Origin: an uncultured Bacteroidales bacterium
GTDB taxonomy: Bacteria > Bacteroidota > Bacteroidia > Bacteroidales > Paludibacteraceae
Length of the DNA stretch: 6,467 nt
Direction of reading: 5' to 3'
NCBI GenBank assembly: GCA_945787425.1
Contig: CALZHO010000048.1
Coordinates: 1 to 6,467 of the forward strand
Shown: in pieces, positions 1-6,106 of the stretch
How positions within the stretch are numbered: position 1 is the first letter of the stretch
Layout of the letters: every line of letters begins with the position of its first letter
The notes under the pieces: generated by a model
Told to the model about the DNA's origin: nothing
Seen by the model: only the letters and a program-made list of their open reading frames with translations
Database searches by the model: none
Translations under genes and position numbers: made by a program

Positions 1-1746
1 GTTTACCACTGCAACGAGGGTCACGCAGCTTTCATGGGTCTCCAACGCATGCTCGACCTCGTGGAGAAAGAGGGCCTCAACTTCCAACAAGCGCTTGAGG
101 TAGTTCGCGCCAGTGGTCTCTACACTTGCCACACCCCAGTACCTGCTGGTCACGACTACTTCGAGGAGGGACTCTTCTACAAGTATATGAATGCTTTCCC
201 AGCACGCCTCGGCATTGAGTGGCATGACCTCATCGGTATGGGTCGCCAAAACCCTGCTGACAACACCGAGAAGTTCTCCATGTCTGTCTTCGCTCTCAAT
301 ACCTGCCAAGAGGCGAACGGTGTGAGCTGGTTGCACGGCCAGGTAAGCAAGAAGATGTTTGCTCCTGTATGGCCTGGCTACTTCGAGGAAGAACTCCACG
401 TGGATTATGTGACCAACGGTGTGCACATGCCTACATGGGCTGCCAGCGAGTGGAAAGCTATCTACAAAGAGACCTTCCCAAAAGAGTGGTTCAAAGACCA
501 ATCGAACCTCGCCATGTGGGCGCCATACAACGAGTTGCCAGAAGAGAAGATTTGGGCTACCCGCATGAGCCTCAAGAAAAAGCTCATCAACTACCTCAAG
601 GAGCAGTTCCGCGACAACTGGATGAAATCACAAGGTGATCCTGCTCGTATCGTGCGCGCACTCAACGAGATGAACGCTGACAACCTCATCATCGGTTTCG
701 GTCGTCGTTTCGCTACATACAAACGCGCTCACTTGCTCTTCACCGACTTGGAGCGTCTTGACAAACTGGTGAACAACCCAGACCGTCCAGTACAATTCCT
801 CTTTACTGGTAAGGCTCACCCTGCTGACGGCGGTGGTCAAGGTCTCATCAAACGCATCATCGAGATCAGCCGTATGCCACAGTTCCTCGGTAAGATTATC
901 TTCCTCGAGAACTACGACATGCGTCTGGCTAAACGCCTCATCTCTGGTGTGGATATCTGGTTGAACACTCCTACTCGTCCATTGGAGGCATCTGGTACCT
1001 CTGGCGAGAAGGCACAAATGAATGGTGTACTCAATTTCTCTGTCCTCGATGGTTGGTGGAAAGAGGGTTATGTAGAGGGCGCAGGTTGGGCATTGACCGA
1101 CGTTCGCACCTACGAGAACCAAGCACACCAAGACCAATTGGATGCGGCTACCATCTACCAAATGCTTGAGAAAGAGATTATCCCATTGTACTACGCTAAG
1201 AACTCTAAGGGCTACTCTCCAGAGTGGATTCAAACCATCAAGAACTCTGTCACCAAGATCACTCCACGCTTCACAACCAAGCGTATGATGGACGACTACT
1301 TCGAGAAGTTCTACAACAAACTTGCGAAGCGTCACGCACTCCTCGTGGCAGACAACTATAAGGTAGCCAAAGAGATTGTTGATTGGAAGCAAAACATCGT
1401 TGCTCACTGGGATAGCATTGAGGTAGTTAGCTCTACCCTCAACGCTAAGAGCGCAGAACTCAGCGTAGGTAACAAGTGCACTATCGCAGTAGAACTTGAC
1501 ACCAAGGGCTTGAACGACAAAGGTATTGGCGTAGAACTCGTAGCCGTTCGCACCTCTACCCACAACAACAACAAGTTGTTCGAGGTGAAGCCATTGGAGT
1601 TGGTACAAGTTAAGGGTTCACACCTCTTCTTCGAGACCGAGTATCAATTGGCATACGCTGGTGGTATGAAGTTCGGATTGCGTATGTATCCTAAGAACGA
1701 CTTGCTGCCACACCGTATGGACTTCTGCTACGTTCGCTGGATCTAA
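1..1746 (+). CDS. glgP: Alpha-glucan (glycogen) phosphorylase, 5' truncated by window edge
   Basis: PLP-dependent GT35 enzyme that releases glucose-1-phosphate from the non-reducing ends of glycogen or maltodextrin in the cytoplasm. The frame is open from base 1, so the ATG at base 34 is internal: the residues before it (NEGHAAF, visible residues 5-11) are a conserved phosphorylase motif. Visible: 581 residues, against roughly 850 expected for the Bacteroidetes family, so about the first third is missing. Other landmarks are HTPVPAGHD (44-52), YVTNGVHMPTW (136-146), GFGRRFATYKRA (232-243) and FTGKAHPADGGGQG (268-281). The PLP-binding segment is EASGTSGEKAQMNG, with the Schiff-base lysine at visible residue 337 (codon 1009-1011). 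The last ~95 residues form a beta-rich tail ending FCYVRWI, as in the Thermotoga-type subfamily rather than classical GlgP/MalP. Codon use is strongly biased (AAC, TAC, GGT, CGT/CGC, CTC), which suggests high expression. No frameshift is seen. Whether the N-terminus is fused to another domain cannot be judged. Confidence 0.95.
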   Translation, partial: VYHCNEGHAAFMGLQRMLDLVEKEGLNFQQALEVVRASGLYTCHTPVPAGHDYFEEGLFYKYMNAFPARLGIEWHDLIGMGRQNPADNTEKFSMSVFALNTCQEANGVSWLHGQVSKKMFAPVWPGYFEEELHVDYVTNGVHMPTWAASEWKAIYKETFPKEWFKDQSNLAMWAPYNELPEEKIWATRMSLKKKLINYLKEQFRDNWMKSQGDPARIVRALNEMNADNLIIGFGRRFATYKRAHLLFTDLERLDKLVNNPDRPVQFLFTGKAHPADGGGQGLIKRIIEISRMPQFLGKIIFLENYDMRLAKRLISGVDIWLNTPTRPLEASGTSGEKAQMNGVLNFSVLDGWWKEGYVEGAGWALTDVRTYENQAHQDQLDAATIYQMLEKEIIPLYYAKNSKGYSPEWIQTIKNSVTKITPRFTTKRMMDDYFEKFYNKLAKRHALLVADNYKVAKEIVDWKQNIVAHWDSIEVVSSTLNAKSAELSVGNKCTIAVELDTKGLNDKGIGVELVAVRTSTHNNNKLFEVKPLELVQVKGSHLFFETEYQLAYAGGMKFGLRMYPKNDLLPHRMDFCYVRWI

Positions 1747-1765
1747 TGGATGGATATAGGACGGC

Positions 1766-1806
1766 TTCGCCTATTGCACGCCTTGGGGCTATAGGGAATA
1801 GGCGAA
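1766..1806 (+). repeat. Inverted repeat in the 3' UTR of the phosphorylase gene
   Basis: TTCGCCTATT (1766-1775) and AATAGGCGAA (1797-1806) are perfect 10-base inverted repeats separated by 21 bases, starting 20 bases after the stop codon. There is no T-run directly after it, so it is not an intrinsic terminator by itself. It lies just before the strong terminator at 1820 and could protect the mRNA 3' end. That role is inference; the dyad is seen directly. Confidence 0.45.
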
Positions 1807-1819
1807 AGGCAAAGATAAG

Positions 1820-1853
1820 AAAAAGACTGTCTCGGCAGTCTTTTTCGTTTTTT
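1820..1853 (+). terminator. Rho-independent terminator after the phosphorylase gene
   Basis: AAAAAGACTG (1820-1829) pairs perfectly with CAGTCTTTTT (1836-1845) over 10 bp around a 6-base loop that can close further with a T-G pair. The right arm's own T5 is followed by CG and six more T. The A5 and T5 flanks make it potentially bidirectional, but the genes on either side are both on the plus strand, so its job is to end the phosphorylase transcript 74 bases after the stop codon. Confidence 0.88.
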
Positions 1854-1908
1854 GAGCGGGTGGGTAGTCTTGCTTTTCTGGCAAAATTGCACTTATTTTA
1901 GGATAGTT

Positions 1909-1940
1909 GTTGGATAATCAAAAAAAAAGCAGTACTTTTG
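1909..1940 (+). promoter_or_regulatory. Bacteroidetes sigma-ABfr-type promoter of the DEAD-box helicase
   Basis: The -7 element TACTTTTG (1933-1940) fits the Bacteroidetes consensus TAnnTTTG. A -33 element GTTG (1909-1912, consensus TTTG) lies exactly 20 bases upstream. The -7 box belongs to a longer stretch, AAAAGCAGTACTTTTG (1925-1940), that recurs with one change at 5944-5959. Transcription would start a few bases after 1940, leaving a very short 5' UTR before the ATG at 1957. No Shine-Dalgarno sequence is visible; the bases before the start are A/T-rich, as is usual in this phylum. Confidence 0.8.
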
Positions 1941-1956
1941 CAGTAAATTTCAAAAT

Positions 1957-3240
1957 ATGTATTTCGACGAATTAGCATTATCAGACGAAGTGTTGGATGC
2001 CCTGTGGGACATGCACTTTGATACTTGCACACCCGTGCAGGAGCAGACGATACCTGTCATACTCGACGGAAATGATGTCATCTCATGTGCGCAAACAGGC
2101 ACTGGCAAGACAGCTGCCTATATCCTTCCTCTCTTGACCAACCTGCAGTACGATAACCATGACCCCAATCGCCTCAATGCCATCATTATGGCGCCTACCC
2201 GCGAACTCGCGCAGCAGATTGACCAACAGATGGAGGGCTTTGGTTTCTATGTCCCATTCTCCTCGGTGGCTATCTATGGTGGCAATGATAGCGGCGCATG
2301 GGGTACACAGGTGACTGGTTTGCAGAAGGGGGCAGACATTGTCATCGCTACACCAGGACGATTGCTTAGCCAAATGAATATATACGACATTGATTTCTCG
2401 GGCGTGAAATACTTCATCCTCGATGAAGCTGATCGTATGCTGGATATGGGCTTCTATGATGACATCATGACAATCGTGAACAAGTTGCCCAAAGATCGCC
2501 AGACCATCATGTTCTCGGCCACTATGCCAACCAATATCCGCAAGATGGCAAAGGCTATTATGCAGAACCCTGTAGAGGTGCAGATAGCCATCTCCCGTCC
2601 GCCTGAATCCATTCGCCAAATGGCAGTGGATATCTTCGAAACGCAGAAGACTATGTTTCTTGTTAGATTATTGGGCGACTGGCAGCCAGAAGCCGGAGAA
2701 AAACTCAAAAAAGTCATCATCTTCGTCGGTAAGAAGCAGAAGGTGAAGGAACTCACGCGTGCACTACGCGCAAACCATATAGATGCGCGCGCGATGCACT
2801 CTGACCTCGAACAGAAGGAGCGAGACGAGGTGATGCTGGATTTCCGCAATGGTAAGGTGGATGTGCTCGTAGCCACAGATATTGTTTCCCGCGGTATTGA
2901 TGTGGATGATATTCCGCTGGTCATCAACTACGATGTGCCACGCGATGCCGAAGACTACGTACACCGCATTGGTCGTACGGCTCGTGCCGAAAACAAGGGT
3001 GAGGCTATCACCTTGGTGAGCCCCGAAGACAAACGATTCTTTAATAAGATTGAGCGATTCTTACAGAAGATTATTGAGCGCGTTCCCTTGCCTGACGCTC
3101 TTGGAGCTGCGCCAGATAGTAGCGTATGTTCGCTTGCTGCTGACGACCGTAAGCCGTCTTCCAAGCGCCGAAAAGGCGGATGGCACGCTGGGCGTAATCG
3201 CAAGCCAAAACATAATCGCCCTGCATCTCATAAGCAATAG
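1957..3240 (+). CDS. RhlE-like DEAD-box ATP-dependent RNA helicase
   Basis: Cytoplasmic ATP-dependent RNA helicase that unwinds short RNA duplexes, with likely roles in ribosome assembly, mRNA decay or cold adaptation. All superfamily-2 motifs are present in 427 residues: Q motif with F3 and Q28; Walker A AQTGTGKT (45-52); PTRELA (80-85); GG (108-109); TPGR (132-135); DEAD (156-159); SAT (187-189); motif IV VIIFV (253-257); motif V ATDIVSRGIDV (306-316); motif VI YVHRIGRTAR (334-343). Two RecA-like domains are therefore intact. The tail (about 398-427) is rich in Lys, Arg, His and Asn, typical of RNA-binding extensions in RhlE-type proteins. The start fits the family N-terminus and lies just after a consensus promoter. 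The last 170 bases (residues 372-427) overlap the antiparallel gene ending at 3071, and an intrinsic terminator follows 8 bases after the stop. The exact subfamily (RhlE versus other DEAD-box groups) is not certain. Confidence 0.96.
   Translation: MYFDELALSDEVLDALWDMHFDTCTPVQEQTIPVILDGNDVISCAQTGTGKTAAYILPLLTNLQYDNHDPNRLNAIIMAPTRELAQQIDQQMEGFGFYVPFSSVAIYGGNDSGAWGTQVTGLQKGADIVIATPGRLLSQMNIYDIDFSGVKYFILDEADRMLDMGFYDDIMTIVNKLPKDRQTIMFSATMPTNIRKMAKAIMQNPVEVQIAISRPPESIRQMAVDIFETQKTMFLVRLLGDWQPEAGEKLKKVIIFVGKKQKVKELTRALRANHIDARAMHSDLEQKERDEVMLDFRNGKVDVLVATDIVSRGIDVDDIPLVINYDVPRDAEDYVHRIGRTARAENKGEAITLVSPEDKRFFNKIERFLQKIIERVPLPDALGAAPDSSVCSLAADDRKPSSKRRKGGWHAGRNRKPKHNRPASHKQ
2990..3014 (-). terminator. 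Weak candidate terminator for the minus-strand unit
   Basis: Read on the minus strand, AAGGTGA (3014-3008) can pair with TCACCCTT (3002-2995) with one bulged C around the 5-base loop TAGCC, followed by GTTTTC. It lies 57 bases after the stop of the DUF6340-like gene, inside the helicase coding sequence at its motif VI/post-motif region. The stem is short and the T-run has only four T, so this may be chance. It is listed because no better terminator for the minus-strand transcript is visible nearby. Confidence 0.2.
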
Positions 3241-4180
3241 CGATATCCGCCGTAGCACACGCTGCGGCTTTTTTATATTCCTTTCCTCTCGCCTCTCGCC
3301 TTATCACCTCATCACCTTCTCCCCTCAATATCTCCAGCCAGCTGTCAATGGCCTCTTGCCATTTCTGGTAGCGGAAAGCTTCCAAACCTGCCTGCAATTC
3401 GGGTACTTCATAGATATAGCGACGGGTGGTTTGCCATGAAGGTGTCAAACTCTTACCAGTCCTATCTCCCAGTTCGCGCGCCAAATAAAGCAGTGCCTCT
3501 TGACGCGAAGGCAGTTCTGCCAGACTCTGAGCACGGTTGTAGTGCGTATTGCTGCTTTCCCATAGCAGGGTGTCGGCTTGCGAGAAGGAGTGTTCACGCG
3601 TTTGTCCCGCATAGTGAATAGTCCAATGCGATTGGGCATAGGCTTGCAAGTAGGCATAGTAGGTACCTTCGTTCGTCAGAAAACTCTCCACTATATCATA
3701 TAGCACCAGCTGGTTGAGTATCAACAATGCATCTGCCTGATAGTCAGCGCATAGTTGCTCTGCTTTGGCATGTCTCAACAGAGTGCGTGTATAATAATTG
3801 TTGGAAGTGTTCTGCGATATATCCATCAGTTCTACAGCATCATACTCGCCACTTCCCTCCAGGGATTGTGTGGCAGCAAAGAGCGCGTATAGCGCGCTGC
3901 GGCTTAAGTCCACTTCTGCATTTCCTATGCTTTCGCCGTCCATCATAGTGGTATGACCGAACTCCTTGGGTTGGGTCAATGCGTTATTGACCAACAGAAC
4001 ACGGCGACAATGCTTCAACTCCGTGCGCGCTGCTGGGTGACGTTCGTCCACCGAGAAGTACCATTGCTGTTGCGCGTTGATAGGCAGAGAGCAAAGAACC
4101 AAGAGCAAAGAGCAAAGACGGATTACTTTCGACTTTGGCAGACTAAAGTGTTTACTCTTTATTCCTTGTTCCTTATTCAT
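3071..4180 (-). CDS. Exported DUF6340-like TPR protein (function unknown)
   Basis: 369 residues from the ATG at 4180. The frame stays open upstream to 4252, but that extension would overlap the methyltransferase gene and spoil the signal peptide; the chosen start lies 13 bases after the upstream stop. Residues 1-36 form a signal peptide: basic region ending KVIR, hydrophobic core LCSLLLVLCSLP (22-33), likely cleavage INA|QQQ. There is no proper lipobox (the residue before the core Cys is Leu), so it looks periplasmic rather than a lipoprotein. RRVLLVNNALTQPKEFGH (59-76) resembles the start of Bacteroidetes DUF6340 proteins. TPR-like helices appear near the C-terminus: about 268-285 (YQKWQEAIDSWLEIL) and 306-337 (AYEMQGDYVLACDYAQ). 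The segment between them (about 286-304) is Arg/Glu/Gly-rich and encoded by tandem repeats. The final 56 codons overlap the helicase gene. The family assignment is from memory of its motif; the molecular role is unknown. Confidence 0.82.
   Translation of the reverse strand: MNKEQGIKSKHFSLPKSKVIRLCSLLLVLCSLPINAQQQWYFSVDERHPAARTELKHCRRVLLVNNALTQPKEFGHTTMMDGESIGNAEVDLSRSALYALFAATQSLEGSGEYDAVELMDISQNTSNNYYTRTLLRHAKAEQLCADYQADALLILNQLVLYDIVESFLTNEGTYYAYLQAYAQSHWTIHYAGQTREHSFSQADTLLWESSNTHYNRAQSLAELPSRQEALLYLARELGDRTGKSLTPSWQTTRRYIYEVPELQAGLEAFRYQKWQEAIDSWLEILRGEGDEVIRREARGKEYKKAAACATADIAIAYEMQGDYVLACDYAQRAIRLFGAWKTAYGRQQQANIRYYLAQLQERQARERAQ
3249..3274 (+). terminator. Intrinsic terminator of the helicase, inside antisense coding sequence
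   Basis: GCCGTAGC (3249-3256) pairs with GCTGCGGC (3261-3268) over 8 bp including one T-G wobble, loop ACAC, followed directly by six T (3269-3274). This is a textbook rho-independent terminator 8 bases after the helicase stop codon. The same bases, read on the minus strand, encode the KKAAACATAD segment of the DUF6340-like protein, so the hairpin is constrained by coding on the other strand. Confidence 0.88.
3285..3318. repeat. Short tandem repeats inside the DUF6340-like gene
   Basis: On the plus strand CCTCTCG occurs twice in tandem (3285-3291, 3292-3298), followed by ATCACCTC and ATCACCTT (3303-3310, 3311-3318). The surrounding stretch, about 3277-3327, is almost purely pyrimidine on this strand. 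It encodes the charged loop (Arg, Glu, Gly, Lys, Asp) between the two C-terminal TPR-like helices of the minus-strand protein. Such low-complexity runs are commonly intergenic in Prevotella-like genomes (general impression); here one is translated. Confidence 0.7.
4088..4117. repeat. AGAGCAAAG repeats encoding the signal-peptide core
   Basis: The plus-strand 9-mer AGAGCAAAG occurs at 4088-4096, 4102-4110 and 4109-4117, the last two overlapping. Read on the minus strand, these are CTTTGCTCT units that encode LCSLLLVLCSL, the hydrophobic core of the DUF6340-like protein's signal peptide, with the tetrapeptide LCSL appearing twice. The repeat is seen directly; a slippage origin is inference. Confidence 0.75.
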
Positions 4181-4193
4181 GCTCAAAACAAGT

Positions 4194-5552
4194 TTATAAT
4201 TTTCGTATTCGCCACTCTTTTGGGTAGAGGTTATTGCAGTGATTGCCCACATTCTTCACGAAACCCAGAGGGACATTCTCGTAGGTCACCATCACGATGC
4301 CTATTGCGGCATTAGGTAGTGTCAGCGCTTCGTTGCGAAGGTAACTGAGGGCTTGTTCCCGTGTCAGTTCCGCTTTGTGGAAGGCATCCATATTCACATC
4401 CTTCAGCATGGCCAGAGCATGCTGTGGCACGGGTACTTTGCCGCGTAGTTCGCAGATACCAAAGCCTGTGCTGATGCAAATAAACTGCTTGTTCAGAATA
4501 TGTATCAGATCTTTGTATTTGGCTGGATAGGCCACAATGAAACGATCCTGCTGGCGCATCACCCATTGGTCTGGGTGCTTCAGCCATGTCTTCAGCACCG
4601 CCATTTGTTCTACGGGCTGGTTGGGTTGTGGCTTGAATGTAGGCAGACGTTTGTCGAGCGGACGGATATGACCGCTAATATCTTCTTGATGCTTTTGTAG
4701 CGCACAGATATAGAATCCTTCGCCACGCGTCTTATGCGGATAGAAATGATAACCAGGATAGCCTTCTACTATGCCCCAAGATGGGTCAATGGGTACGGGC
4801 AGCACTTTGGCGCCCAGGGTCTCGGCTATCCATTGCACATTTTCCTCGTTCTCCATGTGGTTGAATGTGCAGGTAGAGTAAATCATCACACCTCCTGGTC
4901 GCAACGCTGCCCATACGTCTTGCAGGATTTTGCGTTGGCGTATGGCACATGCTTCTACGTTCGCTTCGCTCCATTCGGCTATTGCGCCTTCATCTTTGCG
5001 GAACATACCTTCTCCCGAGCAGGGTGCGTCCACCAAAATGCAGTCGAACACACCCGGCAGACGTGTGCCGAAGTCCACTGCTGGATTGTGGGTTACGACA
5101 GTATTACCATTGCCCCACTTCTGTATGTTTTCGGATAGGATAAACACGCGCTGGCGTACCACTTCGTTGCTAACCAGCAATCCTTCTTGTCCTATGTATT
5201 GGCTGATAAGGGTCGATTTGCCACCGGGTGCTGCGCACATGTCCAGCACTACGCTATCGCGCGACACATATTCTTGCAGGATATGTTCCACAAACATACT
5301 GCTGGCTTCTTGCACATAGTAGCAGCCCGCATGCAAGAGGGGGTCTAAGGTGAATGGAGGACGTTCGCTCAGGTAATAGCCATCTTCATGCCAAGGCACT
5401 TCATCCGTGTCACATTCAAAGGTGAGGCAGTCTATCTTGTCGTTCAGGCGAATAGAGGTGACAGGCGTTGATTCCAACGCTTGGCACAACTGCTGTACGT
5501 CTGTGGGCGACAGTTGGTCGTGAAGGTTTTCTATGAAATCGGTAGGTAACAT
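4194..5552 (-). CDS. rsmF: RsmF-like 16S rRNA (cytosine-C5)-methyltransferase (NOL1/NOP2/Sun family)
   Basis: SAM-dependent enzyme that methylates carbon 5 of a cytosine in rRNA; E. coli RsmF (YebU) modifies C1407 of 16S rRNA in the assembled 30S subunit. 452 residues, close to the family length (E. coli about 479). The SAM-binding motif is DMCAAPGGKS (104-113). The two catalytic cysteines are C178 in DAPCSGEG (175-182) and C228 in YSTCTF (225-230). The N-terminal ~95 residues correspond to the substrate-positioning region, with the YYVQEASSM motif at 78-86. The C-terminal part (about 310-452) is the RsmF-type PUA-like RNA-binding region, ending GFVKNVGNHCNNLYPKEWRIR. The start is supported by a perfect promoter 23 bases upstream. 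It is probably co-transcribed with the exported protein gene 13 bases downstream. The enzyme class is certain; the exact target nucleotide in this phylum is inferred. Confidence 0.93.
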   Translation of the reverse strand: MLPTDFIENLHDQLSPTDVQQLCQALESTPVTSIRLNDKIDCLTFECDTDEVPWHEDGYYLSERPPFTLDPLLHAGCYYVQEASSMFVEHILQEYVSRDSVVLDMCAAPGGKSTLISQYIGQEGLLVSNEVVRQRVFILSENIQKWGNGNTVVTHNPAVDFGTRLPGVFDCILVDAPCSGEGMFRKDEGAIAEWSEANVEACAIRQRKILQDVWAALRPGGVMIYSTCTFNHMENEENVQWIAETLGAKVLPVPIDPSWGIVEGYPGYHFYPHKTRGEGFYICALQKHQEDISGHIRPLDKRLPTFKPQPNQPVEQMAVLKTWLKHPDQWVMRQQDRFIVAYPAKYKDLIHILNKQFICISTGFGICELRGKVPVPQHALAMLKDVNMDAFHKAELTREQALSYLRNEALTLPNAAIGIVMVTYENVPLGFVKNVGNHCNNLYPKEWRIRKL

Positions 5553-5574
5553 GCCTCTATTCTAAAATCCGTTG

Positions 5575-5606
5575 CAAAATTACAACAAAAATTGCACATT
5601 TGCAAA
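5575..5606 (-). promoter_or_regulatory. Bacteroidetes promoter of the rsmF-like gene
   Basis: On the minus strand TTTG (5606-5603) is followed after exactly 20 bases by TAATTTTG (5582-5575), a perfect match to the -33 TTTG and -7 TAnnTTTG consensus. Transcription would begin about 5-8 bases further on, giving a 5' UTR of only about 15-18 bases before the ATG at 5552. The UTR contains AGAATAGAGG shortly before the ATG, a possible weak Shine-Dalgarno. Confidence 0.82.
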
Positions 5607-5927
5607 CAATTCGCCCGAAAGTTTACGCTCAGGTGTCATTTTTGTCAAAAAGTTCGTTTGTTAAGATTCCCGAATAGTCAGATGTCCTTCCGTGGGGGAT
5701 ATGCCCACCACGGATGCGCACGGACTATCACAGAACCTCGGATTTTTAATCTCCTACTCACTGCTCTGCGGCGCGAGATTGTTTCTTTTGTTGAACTCAA
5801 ATTGTTTTGATTGTTGATAAAATACACTCTCAGCAAGGGTATCGGAAATGAAAAATGTGCATATTTTTAAGATTTTGATACCTTTAGATAATAAAATGAG
5901 GTTTTTTATCAAAAAGAACATAAAATA
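5607..5927. other. Gene-free divergent intergenic region
   Basis: This stretch separates the leftward rsmF-like promoter from the rightward promoter at 5928. Short open frames exist on both strands, but none has a family-like sequence or convincing start. The left part is of mixed composition and contains the dyad at 5674-5728. The right part (about 5760-5927) is strongly A/T-rich with many T-runs. Apart from the dyad I see no RNA gene, no mobile-element ends and no tRNA. It may simply carry upstream promoter elements for the two divergent transcripts. Confidence 0.6.
5674..5728. repeat. Nested inverted repeat (possible operator or RNA hairpin)
   Basis: Outer arms ATAGTC (5674-5679) and GACTAT (5723-5728) enclose a stronger dyad, CCGTGG (5690-5695) and CCACGG (5708-5713), whose centre pairs again as GGG (5696-5698) with CCC (5704-5706) around ATATG. 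GTCC (5684-5687) and GGAC (5722-5725) offer an alternative outer pairing. No T-run follows on either strand, so it is not an obvious terminator. It lies between two divergent promoters, where a regulator site or the stem of a small RNA would fit; both are inference. Confidence 0.45.
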
Positions 5928-5959
5928 TTTGGTTATGTGGAATAAAAGCAGTACCTTTG
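5928..5959 (+). promoter_or_regulatory. Perfect Bacteroidetes promoter driving the long leader RNA
   Basis: TTTG (5928-5931), then exactly 20 bases, then TACCTTTG (5952-5959): both elements match the Bacteroidetes -33/-7 consensus perfectly. The stretch AAAAGCAGTACCTTTG (5944-5959) differs from the helicase promoter (1925-1940) at a single base. Transcription would start near 5964-5967. The first plausible gene start on this strand is at 6429, so the transcript has about 460 non-coding bases at its 5' end. Confidence 0.82.
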
Positions 5960-6106
5960 TCCCCAAATCTACGCTGAGGAGAAGTGTCTCTTGTTAAAAA
6001 AAGGGTGGGTTTTAGACATATTAAATAGCGTTTATTGGCGCTTTGTGTTTTGTAGTTCGAAACTTCGCAACTTTCAGAATCTTAATAAAAACCAAAGTAA
6101 CAGTAG

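Noticed and set aside
628..1608. 326-codon open frame on the minus strand inside the phosphorylase gene
   Set aside because: It lies wholly antisense to a gene with unmistakable phosphorylase motifs and strong codon bias. Its translation shows no recognisable family and is explained by biased codon use on the plus strand.
3050..3439. 129-codon plus-strand frame starting inside the helicase 3' end
   Set aside because: It overlaps the helicase out of frame, runs through its terminator and lies antisense to the DUF6340-like gene. Its sequence looks low-complexity with no family resemblance.
4181..4252. 24-codon upstream extension of the DUF6340-like gene
   Set aside because: It would overlap the 3' end of the methyltransferase gene and put 24 residues in front of a normal signal peptide. 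The ATG at 4180 gives a clean start just after the upstream stop.
5754..5966. 70-codon minus-strand frame in the A/T-rich intergenic region
   Set aside because: Its Ile/Leu/Lys/Phe-rich translation is what A/T-rich DNA gives by chance, and it runs against the consensus promoter at 5928-5959. There is no start signal or family-like motif.
6052..6068. GTTCGAAAC-like T-arm suggesting a tRNA
   Set aside because: No acceptor stem, anticodon arm or D-arm can be formed around it at the right spacing.
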